Shown here piece by piece: positions 1-7,926 of a stretch of 64,000 nt of DNA. The notes under the pieces are model-generated. The model did no database searches. It had not been told where the DNA came from and saw nothing but the letters and a program-made list of their open reading frames with translations. The position numbers and the translations under genes were made by a program. The DNA comes from Pseudooceanicola nanhaiensis (lineage in GTDB: Bacteria; Pseudomonadota; Alphaproteobacteria; Rhodobacterales; Rhodobacteraceae): positions 1 through 64,000 of the forward strand of contig NZ_JAIUZP010000001.1 in the NCBI RefSeq assembly GCF_020171315.1. Direction: 5' to 3'. How positions within the stretch are numbered: position 1 is the stretch's first letter; the number at the start of each line of letters is the position of its first letter.

Positions 1-118
1 TGTAAAACGTGCCATCGCTGACGCCGTGCTTCCGGCACAACTCCTTGGCGCCTATCCCGGCTTGGTGCTCCTTCAGGATGCCAATGATCTGCTCTTCGCT
101 GAAACGGCTTTTCCGCAT
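1..118 (-). CDS. IS3-family transposase OrfA, N-terminal part
   Basis: Partial gene, start ATG at 118 on the minus strand, preceded by AGGAGACAG as ribosome binding site; the first 39 codons are present and the frame runs off the left edge. The visible protein starts MRKSRFSEEQIIGILKEHQ and continues with a GIGAKELCRKHGVS segment. This is the classical helix-turn-helix N-terminus of IS3-group OrfA (HTH_8/transposase_8). OrfA binds the terminal repeats and is normally fused to the OrfB DDE integrase by -1 frameshifting; OrfB is not visible here. It starts 65 bp inside the putative terminal repeat, as expected for such elements. Confidence 0.8.
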   Translation of the reverse strand, partial: MRKSRFSEEQIIGILKEHQAGIGAKELCRKHGVSDGTFY

Positions 119-183
119 CGTCTGTCTCCTCGTTTGGAGAACAGGCTAACCTCAAACCGCGGACTTTTCAGGGGAGCAGGTCA
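1..183 (-). mobile_element. IS3-family insertion sequence, 5' end only (cut by window edge)
   Basis: The minus strand at 183 begins TGACCTGCTCCCCTGAAAAG, which looks like an IS3-family (IS51/IS407-like) terminal inverted repeat. It is followed by a short leader and the start of an orfA-type transposase reading out of the window. I place the outer boundary at 183 from the TGACC-type end. The other end, orfB and any target-site duplication lie outside the window, so I cannot say whether the element is intact. Confidence 0.75.
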
Positions 184-1103
184 CCGCCTTCGGTGTCAAT
201 TGTGCTAGCTTTGATTTTGGTCCGCGCCTGAATATCCGATTCGGCGGCGCGGCAGGGGTGCGTTTGCGACCGCAGCGAACGGCAGCTCCCCGCCCGATGT
301 TGAAGACTCCAGTTCCGGATTGTGAGCCTAGCGGAATGTCCGCTTCCGCAGTGGGTCTGGGGCGCTTTCGCGCGTGCGCCGAACTTCCGCTCTCCGCCCA
401 TTTGCGACATGGTCTGCATCGAAACAGCATCATGTCGGCAGCCCGTAGGTTGACCTCGGACCGAAGCACTTTCCCGAAGGACCTTGAACAGGAGCCGCGA
501 CGACGTAATCCAAGTGACATCAAAAAAGCAATCCGCAAGCGGGCTTGGATCTCTTGACCAATATCGCTTGACGGGCGGGGACCCGTTATCGAAGTCCTGA
601 CCCTGGAAGTGGTATGAAATGTGGTGTAGTGCGCTTGGTGTGTCAGGTAAAGTGAGGGATATCAGTTGGTTGTAAAAAAAGGGAGCCGGACACCTCCTCC
701 GGCAATTCGCAATTCATAGCCATTTAAATGGCTTGCTTCAGTTTTCTCGCGCAGGTTTGCCGCAAACGACTATCAAGACAATTGGAGGCGCCTTTGGTCG
801 CTATTCGGCCACGTCTCATCTTCGACATGGGAGATTGCTTCAGTTGACCAGGTGAGTAGTCAGGTAGGCTTCGATCCGCAGGTTGAGCACGGTAGGGTTA
901 CATTCGAGCGCTCCCCTCAGACCTCGGAGTAAGCGATCGGAAAATCTTGGGTTGCGGATGAGTCCGGGTACTCGACCATGGAAAAATCGATCTCAGATTT
1001 TCCTGAGGGGCCCCAATGCGAGTAGCCACATCTGGGCCCCCCAAGCGCACCGAACGCCTGGCGCAGTACCAGTTCTCTCTTCCAAACCCCCCGCTCTGGC
1101 AGG
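184..1103. other. No gene recognised; IS-flanking, probably degraded DNA
   Basis: About 920 bases between the IS end and the ABC operon. Short open frames exist on both strands, but none has recognisable domains, a convincing ribosome binding site or the codon bias of the neighbours. Base composition around 560-900 is visibly more AT-rich than the flanking genes. One minus-strand frame (917-1117, 66 codons) is open but unrecognised. I see no RNA gene, no second terminal repeat and no clear terminator for the ABC operon ending at 1104. Confidence 0.5.
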
Positions 1104-1886
1104 TCACTGCCTGCCACCCACCCTGCGGATCGCCCATTCCGCCATCAGGATCACGACCGTGATCGCCACCAGGAAGGTCGAGACGGCGGCGATGGTCGGT
1201 TCGACCTCCAGCAGCAGCGAGTTCCAGATGCGGACCGGCAGCGTCTGGGTCCGCACGCCGGTCAGGAACAGCGCGATGATCAGCTCGTCAAACGAGGCCA
1301 GGAACGAGAAGAGCGCGGCCGAGATCACGCCGGGCAACGCCAGCGGCACCACCACGGTGGCAAAGATCCGCGCCTGGGAATAGCCCATGCCCGCCGCCGC
1401 CCGTTCCAGCGTCACGTCGATGTTCTGCAATGTCGCCAGCAGGATCAGCAGCACGATGGGCAGGCCGATGACGCTGTGACAGATCGCGACCCACAGCAGG
1501 CTGCCGACCAGCCCCGCCTGCGATGCGGAGTAGAACATCGCGATCGCGGTGATCACCTGCGGCACGATCATCGGCGTCAGCGCCAGCGCCAGCAGCCACA
1601 GCCGCCAGCGCGACTGCGAGCGCACCAGCACATAGGCGCCAAGGAAGCCGATCACGGTGGAAATGGCGCTGGCCATCAGCGCGATCACGGTCGAGGACCA
1701 CAGCGACGACCACCAGCGGCTGGAGCCGAAGAACTTGTCGTACCATTGCAGTGACAGGCTTTCGGGCGGGAACTTCAGGTATCCGTCGCCGCCGAAGGAC
1801 ACGATGACGATGATCAGGATGGGGGCGATCAGCAGTAGCGCGCCGATGGTCACGACCAGGCGCAGGGAGAGGGGCGCGCGGGTCAT
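1104..1886 (-). CDS. ABC transporter permease, polyamine/PotC type
   Basis: Inner-membrane subunit (260 aa) of a binding-protein-dependent importer of the spermidine/putrescine (PotBCD) class. It has a first hydrophobic segment at about residues 8-30, followed by a periplasmic stretch and about five more membrane spans. The cytoplasmic EAA-type loop (ERAAAGMGYSQARIFATVVVPLALPG, about residues 160-185) docks on the ATPase. The start ATG overlaps the stop of the upstream permease by 4 bp (ATGA), so the two are translationally coupled. Last gene of a four-gene minus-strand transporter operon. The substrate is inferred from family only; putrescine, spermidine, 2-aminoethylphosphonate or opines are imported by such systems. 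Confidence 0.9.
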   Translation of the reverse strand: MTRAPLSLRLVVTIGALLLIAPILIIVIVSFGGDGYLKFPPESLSLQWYDKFFGSSRWWSSLWSSTVIALMASAISTVIGFLGAYVLVRSQSRWRLWLLALALTPMIVPQVITAIAMFYSASQAGLVGSLLWVAICHSVIGLPIVLLILLATLQNIDVTLERAAAGMGYSQARIFATVVVPLALPGVISAALFSFLASFDELIIALFLTGVRTQTLPVRIWNSLLLEVEPTIAAVSTFLVAITVVILMAEWAIRRVGGRQ

Positions 1887-2734
1887 TTCAGGTCACTCCC
1901 CACCAGGTGTTTCAGGCCGCCCAGCTTGATGTAGAGCCCGAACAGCAACAGCGTCACCGCCAGCAGCGCAAGCGACAGCACGGCGGCCAGCGGCCAGTTC
2001 AGCATGATCTCGACCTCGTGCTGGATCTTCATGGCGATCATGACGTCGCCCGGCCCGCCCATCAGCGCAGGCGTGATGAAATAGCCCAGCGACAGGATGA
2101 AGACGATCAGCCCGCCCGATACGACGCCGGGCAGCGACAGCGGAAAGTAGACATGGACAAAGCTGTAGAGACGGCTGGCGCCCATCCCCTCGGCTGCCTG
2201 CATCAGGCGCGGGTCGATGGTCTTCATCGCCGCGTAAAGCGTCAGCACCATGTAGGGCAGCAGCACATAGGTCATGCCGATCAGGATGCCGCGCTCGTTA
2301 TAGAGCAACTCAAGCGGGTTGGCGGTGATCCCCAGCGACTGCAGCGTCTGATTGATGATCCCGTTCGACCCCAGCAGCACCATCCAGGCATAGGTCCGCA
2401 CGATGACGGAGGTGAAGTAAGGCACGATCACCGCCAGGATCACCAGGTTGAAGGCCAGCTTGCCCGCCCGCGTCAGGTAATTGGCGATCGGATAGGCCAG
2501 CACGAGCGACAGAAGCGTCACGACGACCGAGATGCGCACCGTGGTGATCAGCGACTGCACGACGGCCTTGGAGGTGATCGCCTTCATCGCATAGGCGAGC
2601 CCGCCGCCGAGGCCGCGCTGGAACAGTTCGCCCAGCGACATGAAGAAGAACCACAGCAACGGTGCGACAAAGACCAGGCTCAGCAGCGCCAGCATGGGCA
2701 GCAGCAGGCCGGTCATCTGGCGGTGGGTGATCAT
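1883..2734 (-). CDS. ABC transporter permease, polyamine/PotB type
   Basis: Partner permease (283 aa) of the preceding gene; together they form the heterodimeric membrane channel. N-terminal span at about residues 8-32, then five further spans. The EAA loop motif (AAEGMGASRLYSFVHVYFPLSLPG) lies near residues 180-205, typical of PotB-like proteins, which are slightly longer than the PotC partner. Overlaps the ATPase gene upstream and the second permease downstream by 4 bp each, so the order ATPase-permease-permease is tightly coupled. Nothing unusual in length or motifs. Confidence 0.9.
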   Translation of the reverse strand: MITHRQMTGLLLPMLALLSLVFVAPLLWFFFMSLGELFQRGLGGGLAYAMKAITSKAVVQSLITTVRISVVVTLLSLVLAYPIANYLTRAGKLAFNLVILAVIVPYFTSVIVRTYAWMVLLGSNGIINQTLQSLGITANPLELLYNERGILIGMTYVLLPYMVLTLYAAMKTIDPRLMQAAEGMGASRLYSFVHVYFPLSLPGVVSGGLIVFILSLGYFITPALMGGPGDVMIAMKIQHEVEIMLNWPLAAVLSLALLAVTLLLFGLYIKLGGLKHLVGSDLK

Positions 2735-3819
2735 GCGCCATCCCCTTCCGGGGCCAGCAGGCGGCAGTCCTGCGCCGCCCAGCCGACGCGCAGGCTGTCG
2801 CCCTCGGCAAAGGCCGGGGTTCCGGTCAGGTTCTGGGCATCTGCCGTCATCTCCTGCCCCAGCACGTCGAGGCCATAGCGGATCACGCTGCCCAGGTAGG
2901 ACACGCGCGTGACCCGGCCCGCGACGTCGTTTTCCAGCCCCGTGGGCGTGGCGGCAAGGCGCAGCTTTTCGGGCCGCACGAACAGCAGCGCCGGCTCCGA
3001 GGTGACGCCGGAGCCCGCATCGCGGCAGGCGAAGGTCGCACCGTCACGCAGCGCGGCGGTGGCCGAGGTCGCGGTGACGGGCAGCAGGTTCGCTTCGCCC
3101 AGGAACTTGCCGACAAAGGCGCTGTCGGGGTGCTGATAGACCTCGGCGGGGGTGCCCAGCTGGGCGATCTGCCCATCGCGCATGATGGCGATCCGGTCGG
3201 ACATGTTCATCGCCTCTTCCTGGTCATGGGTCACGTAGATGACCGTCATGCCCAGGCGGCGCTGGATGTCCTTGATCTCGGTCTGCATGTGGAAACGCAG
3301 GTTCTTGTCCAGCGCGCCCAATGGCTCATCCATCAGGATCACGCGGGGCTGGTAGACGATGGCACGCGCCAGCGCGACGCGCTGCTGCTGGCCGCCAGAC
3401 AGCTGCTTGGGCGAACGGTCCGCGAAATCGGTCAGCTTGACCGTCTCAAGCGCCCATTGCACCCTCTCGCGCCGCTCGGCCGCCGAGAGCTTGCGCACCT
3501 TCAGCGGGAAGGCGACGTTGTCAGCCACGCTCATGTGCGGGAAGAGTGCATAGTTCTGGAACACCATGCCAAAGCCGCGTTCCTTGGGCGGCACGGCGGA
3601 AATGTCCTGATCCCCCAGCCGGATGTGGCCTTCGTCCGTTTCGGCAAAGCCTGCGATCATCATCAGGGTCGTGGTCTTGCCGGAACCGGAGGGCCCGAGG
3701 AGGGAGAAGAACTCCCCCTCCTCGATCGTCACGTTGACGTCCCGCACCACCTTCTGAGCGCCGTAGATCTTGCCGACGCCGGTCAGCGCGATCCGGCCGG
3801 ATGCGTTCGTCTGGTTCAT
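2731..3819 (-). CDS. ABC transporter ATP-binding protein, PotA type
   Basis: Cytoplasmic ATPase (362 aa) powering the importer. Visible motifs: Walker A GPSGSGKTT, Q-loop FQNYALFPHM, signature LSGGQQQRVALARA, Walker B VILMDEPLGALD and the switch His in VTHDQ. The C-terminal third (about residues 270-360) is a TOBE regulatory domain, as in PotA/MalK-type ATPases. I chose the ATG at 3819 (MNQTNASG) over an in-frame upstream ATG at 3873, because it overlaps the binding-protein stop by 4 bp and removes an 18-residue non-conserved extension. Second gene in the operon, after the binding protein. Confidence 0.9.
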   Translation of the reverse strand: MNQTNASGRIALTGVGKIYGAQKVVRDVNVTIEEGEFFSLLGPSGSGKTTTLMMIAGFAETDEGHIRLGDQDISAVPPKERGFGMVFQNYALFPHMSVADNVAFPLKVRKLSAAERRERVQWALETVKLTDFADRSPKQLSGGQQQRVALARAIVYQPRVILMDEPLGALDKNLRFHMQTEIKDIQRRLGMTVIYVTHDQEEAMNMSDRIAIMRDGQIAQLGTPAEVYQHPDSAFVGKFLGEANLLPVTATSATAALRDGATFACRDAGSGVTSEPALLFVRPEKLRLAATPTGLENDVAGRVTRVSYLGSVIRYGLDVLGQEMTADAQNLTGTPAFAEGDSLRVGWAAQDCRLLAPEGDGA

Positions 3820-4889
3820 TCGATCACCCAGTCCGCCCAGCGACGGCTGATTTCCTCGCGGTTGTCTTCCCAATAGGTCACGTCCTGCAGGAAGCCCTTG
3901 GCGGCCAGTTCCGGGCTGCCGGGCATCTCGGCCAGCAGCGCGGGGTCGATCAGGTCATAGGCCTTGGTGTTGGCGGGACCGTAGTTCAGCGCGGTTGCGA
4001 AAACCTCGCCCGGCTTGGCGCCACAGGCGAAGTCGACCAGCTTCTGGGCGTTCTCGGCGTTCGGCGTGTCCTTGAAGATACCATAGGCCTGAACCTGCAG
4101 CATGTTCTCGTTCCACTCGATCGCCAGCGGGGCGCCATCCTTCTGCGCGGTCTGCAGCCGGCCGTTCCAGATCGAGCCCATGACGACCTCTTGGTCCGCC
4201 ATCATCTGGGCCGACAGCGCGCCGCTGTCCCAGAACTTGCGGATGTGCGGCTTGATCTCGGTCAGCTTGGCGAAGGCCTTGTCGAGGTCCAGCGGATAGA
4301 GGTCTTCCTTGGCCACGCCGGCGGCCAGCAGGGCGAATTCCAGGTTCGGCTGGCCGGAGGCGATATCAGCCAGCATCCGCGCGCCCGGGAAGGCATCCGC
4401 GTTCCAGAAATCGGCCCAGGAAGCGGGGTGGTTGTCGGCACCGAAGGCTTCGGTCGAGTAACCCAGCACGGTGGCGAACATGAAGTTGCCGACCATGTAG
4501 CCACGCACGAGGTCCTCGCGCACTTCGGAGGGATCGGTGAAGGTCCAGCTGTCGTAGTCGATCTTTTCCAGCGCGCCTTCGCGTTCCAGCTTCAGCAGCG
4601 AACCATCCGAGGTGTCGATCACGTCCAGCTCAAGGTTGCCGGATTTGTACATCGCCATCAGCTTGGCAAAGGTCGCGGGGACCGAGATCACCTCGATGCC
4701 GGTCGCCTCGGTGAAGGGATCATAGACGGCGCGGCGCATCGTCTCTTCGTAGACGCCGCCGGGGTTACGCACGATCACCTCGTTGCTGGCCGCGCGCGCA
4801 CGGGTGTTCAGGAAGGGCGCGGCAAGTGCTGCGGTGCCGGTCAACGCCAGGAAGCGACGCCGGGGAAGGGTCTTGAACGAAGTCGTCAT
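3816..4889 (-). CDS. Extracellular solute-binding protein, spermidine/putrescine (PotD-like) family
   Basis: Periplasmic receptor (357 aa) of the importer, family 1 (PotD/PotF-like). The N-terminus MTTSFKTLPRRRFLALTG carries a twin-arginine motif followed by a hydrophobic stretch and an A-R-A processing region near residue 33, so Tat export is likely. The mature part begins ASNEVIVRNPGGVYEE and has the two-lobe extended pattern of this family. First gene of the transporter operon and 33 bp downstream of the M24 hydrolase, so probably co-transcribed with it. The hydrolase presumably acts on the imported compound. The exact ligand cannot be told from sequence. Confidence 0.88.
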   Translation of the reverse strand: MTTSFKTLPRRRFLALTGTAALAAPFLNTRARAASNEVIVRNPGGVYEETMRRAVYDPFTEATGIEVISVPATFAKLMAMYKSGNLELDVIDTSDGSLLKLEREGALEKIDYDSWTFTDPSEVREDLVRGYMVGNFMFATVLGYSTEAFGADNHPASWADFWNADAFPGARMLADIASGQPNLEFALLAAGVAKEDLYPLDLDKAFAKLTEIKPHIRKFWDSGALSAQMMADQEVVMGSIWNGRLQTAQKDGAPLAIEWNENMLQVQAYGIFKDTPNAENAQKLVDFACGAKPGEVFATALNYGPANTKAYDLIDPALLAEMPGSPELAAKGFLQDVTYWEDNREEISRRWADWVIE

Positions 4890-4922
4890 GTGTCTTTCCT
4901 CTGTTGGTCTATGGGCGCGCCG

Positions 4923-6098
4923 TCAGGCGGCGACCTCTTGGCTTTCGAAAAGCCGACGGTCAAGTTTCGTCAGCCGCTCGTGCCCCGTCTGGGTGGCGAG
5001 GATGGTTTCGCTGAAGGCGATGCCGTCAGCGACAAGGTACATGTGGAAGGTCATGCCCGGCGCCAGCACCCAGTCCGCTTTCGGGTGGAAGACGCGGTTA
5101 AAATCCGACGTGCGCGGCGTGGCCGGCCCGTTGAAACCGACGGTGTAGCCGGAGATGCCGGTGAAATCCTCGCGCAGACCCTCGGCCACCAGCGCGTCAC
5201 GCACCACGGCGTCGACGTCGCGCGCCATGGCGCCCGGCTTCATCGCCGCGAACTGCGCGTCCTGCAGGGCGATCAGCCGGTCGGCCACGCGCTGCTGGCG
5301 TTCGGTCGCGCCGCCGATGGCGACGGGGCGCATCATGCGGGAACTGTAGCCGGCGATCTTGGGCAGCAGCTCGATATGGCAGATCTCGCCCGCTTTCAGC
5401 GGTTCGGGGCGCAGGTGTCCGTGCAGGAAATCCACGCCCTTGCCCACGGTGATCGGCCCGACGGGCGCCGGATCGGCCCCGCCGTCAAGGTAGGCGCGGT
5501 ACGCCGCCTTGACCACGTCGCGCAGCACCGCGCCCTCTTTGGCCGCCGCGATGGCGGCAATCATAGCGGTGTCCGTCAGGTCGGCGGACCGGCGCAGCAG
5601 GTCCAGTTCGGCCGGCGACTTGATCATCCGGCGGTCGGTCACGATGGCGCCGACATCCGCGAACGCCGTACCGGGCAGCAGACCTTGCAGGGTTTCCAGG
5701 AACCCGACCGGCATGCCGTAGGACGCCTTGTCGATCCCGATCGTGCCATGGTCCATGCCGCGGCCCCGGATCGTCTGCGCGATGACCTCTGCCGGACTGT
5801 CCCAGTCGTTGAAGGTGACCACATCGTCGATCCAGCTGACATCCGTGAAGGGCGCGCAATCCAGCGCGCGGATCAGGAAGATCGGCGCGCCCGTCGCGGG
5901 CAGCAGCAGGCAGCGGTAGATGTTCATCGCCCCCGGGAAACCGGTCAGCCACTGCACAGCCTCGATCTCGTCGTAGATGGCAAGGTCGACGCCTTGCTGG
6001 CGCAGCCCGGCCTGAACGGCGGCGGCGCGGGCCTGGAAGTCTGACGCGGGGAACAGCAGCCGCTTGCTGGCGGGCACCACGAGGGTTTCGGTCGACAT
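4923..6098 (-). CDS. M24 family hydrolase, creatinase / ectoine-hydrolase (DoeA) like
   Basis: Cytoplasmic 391-aa pita-bread-fold protein: N-terminal creatinase_N domain (about 15-160) and C-terminal M24 domain (about 165-385). The five metal ligands of aminopeptidase P are not conserved: the usual first Asp is replaced in GEICHIELLP, the second Asp in the GYSSRMMRP segment, and the later His in GYTVGFN. Instead His226/His228 (LHGHLRPE), Glu243 and Glu364 (FSETI) are kept, matching the metal-free creatinase-type catalytic set. It therefore more likely opens a C-N bond in a small amidine or cyclic compound than cleaves Xaa-Pro peptides. First gene of the ABC operon, divergent from the IclR regulator. 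Confidence 0.8.
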   Translation of the reverse strand: MSTETLVVPASKRLLFPASDFQARAAAVQAGLRQQGVDLAIYDEIEAVQWLTGFPGAMNIYRCLLLPATGAPIFLIRALDCAPFTDVSWIDDVVTFNDWDSPAEVIAQTIRGRGMDHGTIGIDKASYGMPVGFLETLQGLLPGTAFADVGAIVTDRRMIKSPAELDLLRRSADLTDTAMIAAIAAAKEGAVLRDVVKAAYRAYLDGGADPAPVGPITVGKGVDFLHGHLRPEPLKAGEICHIELLPKIAGYSSRMMRPVAIGGATERQQRVADRLIALQDAQFAAMKPGAMARDVDAVVRDALVAEGLREDFTGISGYTVGFNGPATPRTSDFNRVFHPKADWVLAPGMTFHMYLVADGIAFSETILATQTGHERLTKLDRRLFESQEVAA

Positions 6099-6200
6099 GA
6101 AACGGGTCCGGTTGTGATTAGCACTTGACCCGGCTTGTCGTCCTGAGGTCTCACAGGCGTCAACAAAAATGAAACCCAGTTGCTAAATACGGAACTCGAC
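6099..6200. promoter_or_regulatory. Divergent promoter region between the M24/ABC operon and the IclR gene
   Basis: 102-bp intergenic region from which the minus-strand importer operon and the plus-strand IclR gene must both be transcribed. It is AT-richer than its surroundings (CAACAAAAATGAAACCCAGTTGC at its right end). IclR regulators commonly bind between themselves and a divergent target operon, so this is the likely operator, but I cannot delimit a specific inverted repeat with confidence. Confidence 0.5.
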
Positions 6201-6947
6201 ATGTCCTCCCTGTCCAAGGCCTCGGCCATCCTAGCCTGTTTCACGACCGAACAGACGGACCTGTCGGTGTCCTATGTCAGTGAGAAACTGGCCCTGCCCA
6301 AAAGCTCCGTCTCGCGCCTGATGAAGGAAATGGCCGAGCTGGGGCTGCTACAGCGCGGTGATGGCGAGCGGGAATACGGCCCCGGCTACATGCTGTTCCA
6401 GCTGGGCGCGATCTATCAGATGCGGTTCGACCTGATCGAGGTCGTGGATCGCATCGTGCGCGACCTTGTGAAACAAACGGGCTGTACTGGCTACATCGGC
6501 CTGTTAGACGACGGTGAGATCGTGGCCATGCGAAAGCATCTGGGCACAGATGCCGTTCGCTACCGGATCGAGGTCGGGCGGCGCTATCCCGTGACCTACC
6601 TGTCCTTCGGCAAGGCGCTGCTGTCGCGCCGCTCGGATACCGAGATCATGGGCTTCTTCACCAAGTACCCCAAGTCGCGCCCGGCCAACATGAAGGTCTT
6701 CCTGGCCGAGATCGCCGAGATACGCGCCCAGGGCTGGGCCGAAGCGACCAAGACATCCGTGCAGGGCGCCCATGGCATCGGGGTGGCAGTCATCAGCCCT
6801 CTGTCCAGGCAGCAGATCGGCTATTCGCTGTCCTTCCATGCGGATCTGATGGGATCGGAGCAGCGCCGTGAGGTCGCGACAGCCCTGGTGAACAGCGCAC
6901 GCCAGGTCGCAACGCTCATCATGGACGATTACTGGCAGAACGTCTGA
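6201..6947 (+). CDS. IclR-family transcriptional regulator
   Basis: 248-aa DNA-binding regulator. The N-terminal winged HTH (about residues 2-65) contains VSYVSEKLALPKSSVSRLMKEM; the C-terminal effector-binding IclR domain (about 75-245) includes the typical YPVTYLSFGKALLS stretch. I chose ATG at 6201 (GGAA 8 bases upstream) over a TTG 21 bp earlier. Divergent from the M24-ABC operon and separated by about 100 bp, so it is the probable local regulator of uptake and hydrolysis of that compound. Whether it activates or represses cannot be seen. Confidence 0.88.
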   Translation: MSSLSKASAILACFTTEQTDLSVSYVSEKLALPKSSVSRLMKEMAELGLLQRGDGEREYGPGYMLFQLGAIYQMRFDLIEVVDRIVRDLVKQTGCTGYIGLLDDGEIVAMRKHLGTDAVRYRIEVGRRYPVTYLSFGKALLSRRSDTEIMGFFTKYPKSRPANMKVFLAEIAEIRAQGWAEATKTSVQGAHGIGVAVISPLSRQQIGYSLSFHADLMGSEQRREVATALVNSARQVATLIMDDYWQNV

Positions 6948-7167
6948 GCCAAGTCGTCTCTGTCGCGGTCCAACGATCGGCTCTGTACGAACTGCGGACC
7001 TTGGGCCGCTCAATATGCTGCAATGCGCAGCCGATCTCGGAGTTCATCGACGGTCACGGATTGGGCCTGATCGGCACCTCCCGATGCGCGTGCCGAAAGA
7101 AGACTAGCTCCACGGTGTCGCATGCGACTTTCCCCCGGCTTTTGAGCTTCGCCAGAAGCACCTACCA

Positions 7168-7576
7168 ATGACACGACCCTACCACGCTCTTGCGCGCTTC
7201 TCCGGTGGCAGCCCATCGGGTCGCCTTCGACAATCCCTTAGGTCTCGTAGAATGCCTACACATGCTGGAGCGCCGCGACGGACCGGTAGTAGTCCGGGGC
7301 ATGGCCATCGTTGGTGACGATCGTGTGCAGGAACTGGTCGGTCTGCTTCGACGCCCAGAACTGCGCCCAGCCGACAAAGCAGCGCTCGGCTGGGGACATG
7401 CCGTCGATCTCGACATTTTCCTCCGGGTGCTCCTCAAGGTAGACCTTCAGCGCTTCGTAGGCGAGCGTGATGCCACCGACGTCGGCCATGTTCTCTCCGA
7501 CGCCGAGCGCACCGTTGATGTTGAGGCGCGGCAGCACCTCGAAATTGTCAGCCTGTTCGATCAGCTTCTTCGCCAC
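7168..7576 (-). pseudogene. Remnant of an M13-family (neprilysin/PepO) zinc metallopeptidase, C-terminal end
   Basis: The minus-strand frame from 7576 reads AKKLIEQADNFEVLP, then LNINGALGVGENMADVGG and CFVGWAQFWASK. This is the conserved C-terminal part of M13 peptidases, including the downstream GENxADxGG motif. After ...VAALQHV there are two in-frame stop codons around AFYET and GIVEGDPM (about 7257 and 7242), yet the similarity to the family C-terminus continues in the same frame to about 7168. The HExxH zinc site and the whole N-terminal two-thirds of the roughly 650-aa enzyme are missing. It is a truncated gene inactivated by stop codons in a region with no other gene. Confidence 0.75.
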
Positions 7577-7926
7577 GCCTCTTTGCGGATCTGAGCGTTT
7601 CCGTCAGTTGAACAGGAGAGACGTCAGACGACTTTCAAGCCACAGCCGGGATATCGCAGAGAACTTACTGGGCTCTCCCCTCAGACTGTGCAGCACGAGA
7701 TCTCAAGAATTCGAGATGGGTATCTATCGGCGTGTCCGATCGCGGGCAAATCGATCCCGGCTTTTCCACGGGCCGCCATCATCCCCTTTGACCCTGCGGC
7801 CCCGTGGTGACGGTTCGGCTCCATCCGCAGGACATGCTACAATGGGACAGGAGATGCCCGCGGGGGTCTGTCCACCCGCGACCAGCGAAAGGCGGGAAAT
7901 CGTGCCACGTCGACGAGAGCCGGGCC
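7577..7926. other. No gene recognised
   Basis: 350 bases upstream of the CHAD gene. Similarity to M13 peptidases stops abruptly at about 7576 and I see no further coding similarity to the right. The last part must hold the CHAD promoter. An in-frame extension of the CHAD frame back to 7804 is open but has Arg/Pro/His-rich non-conserved content and is more likely untranslated. Confidence 0.45.

Noticed and set aside
152-557. Overlapping short frames on both strands just after the IS end
   Set aside because: Three mutually overlapping frames with low-complexity translations and no domains; typical of high-GC non-coding DNA.
917-1117. 66-codon minus-strand frame beside the ABC operon
   Set aside because: Open and not obviously random in composition, but it has no recognised domain, no clear ribosome binding site and no conserved context; left as part of the gene-free stretch.
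3801-6044. Long plus-strand open frame across the binding protein and M24 genes
   Set aside because: Antisense shadow spanning two real genes, without domain content.
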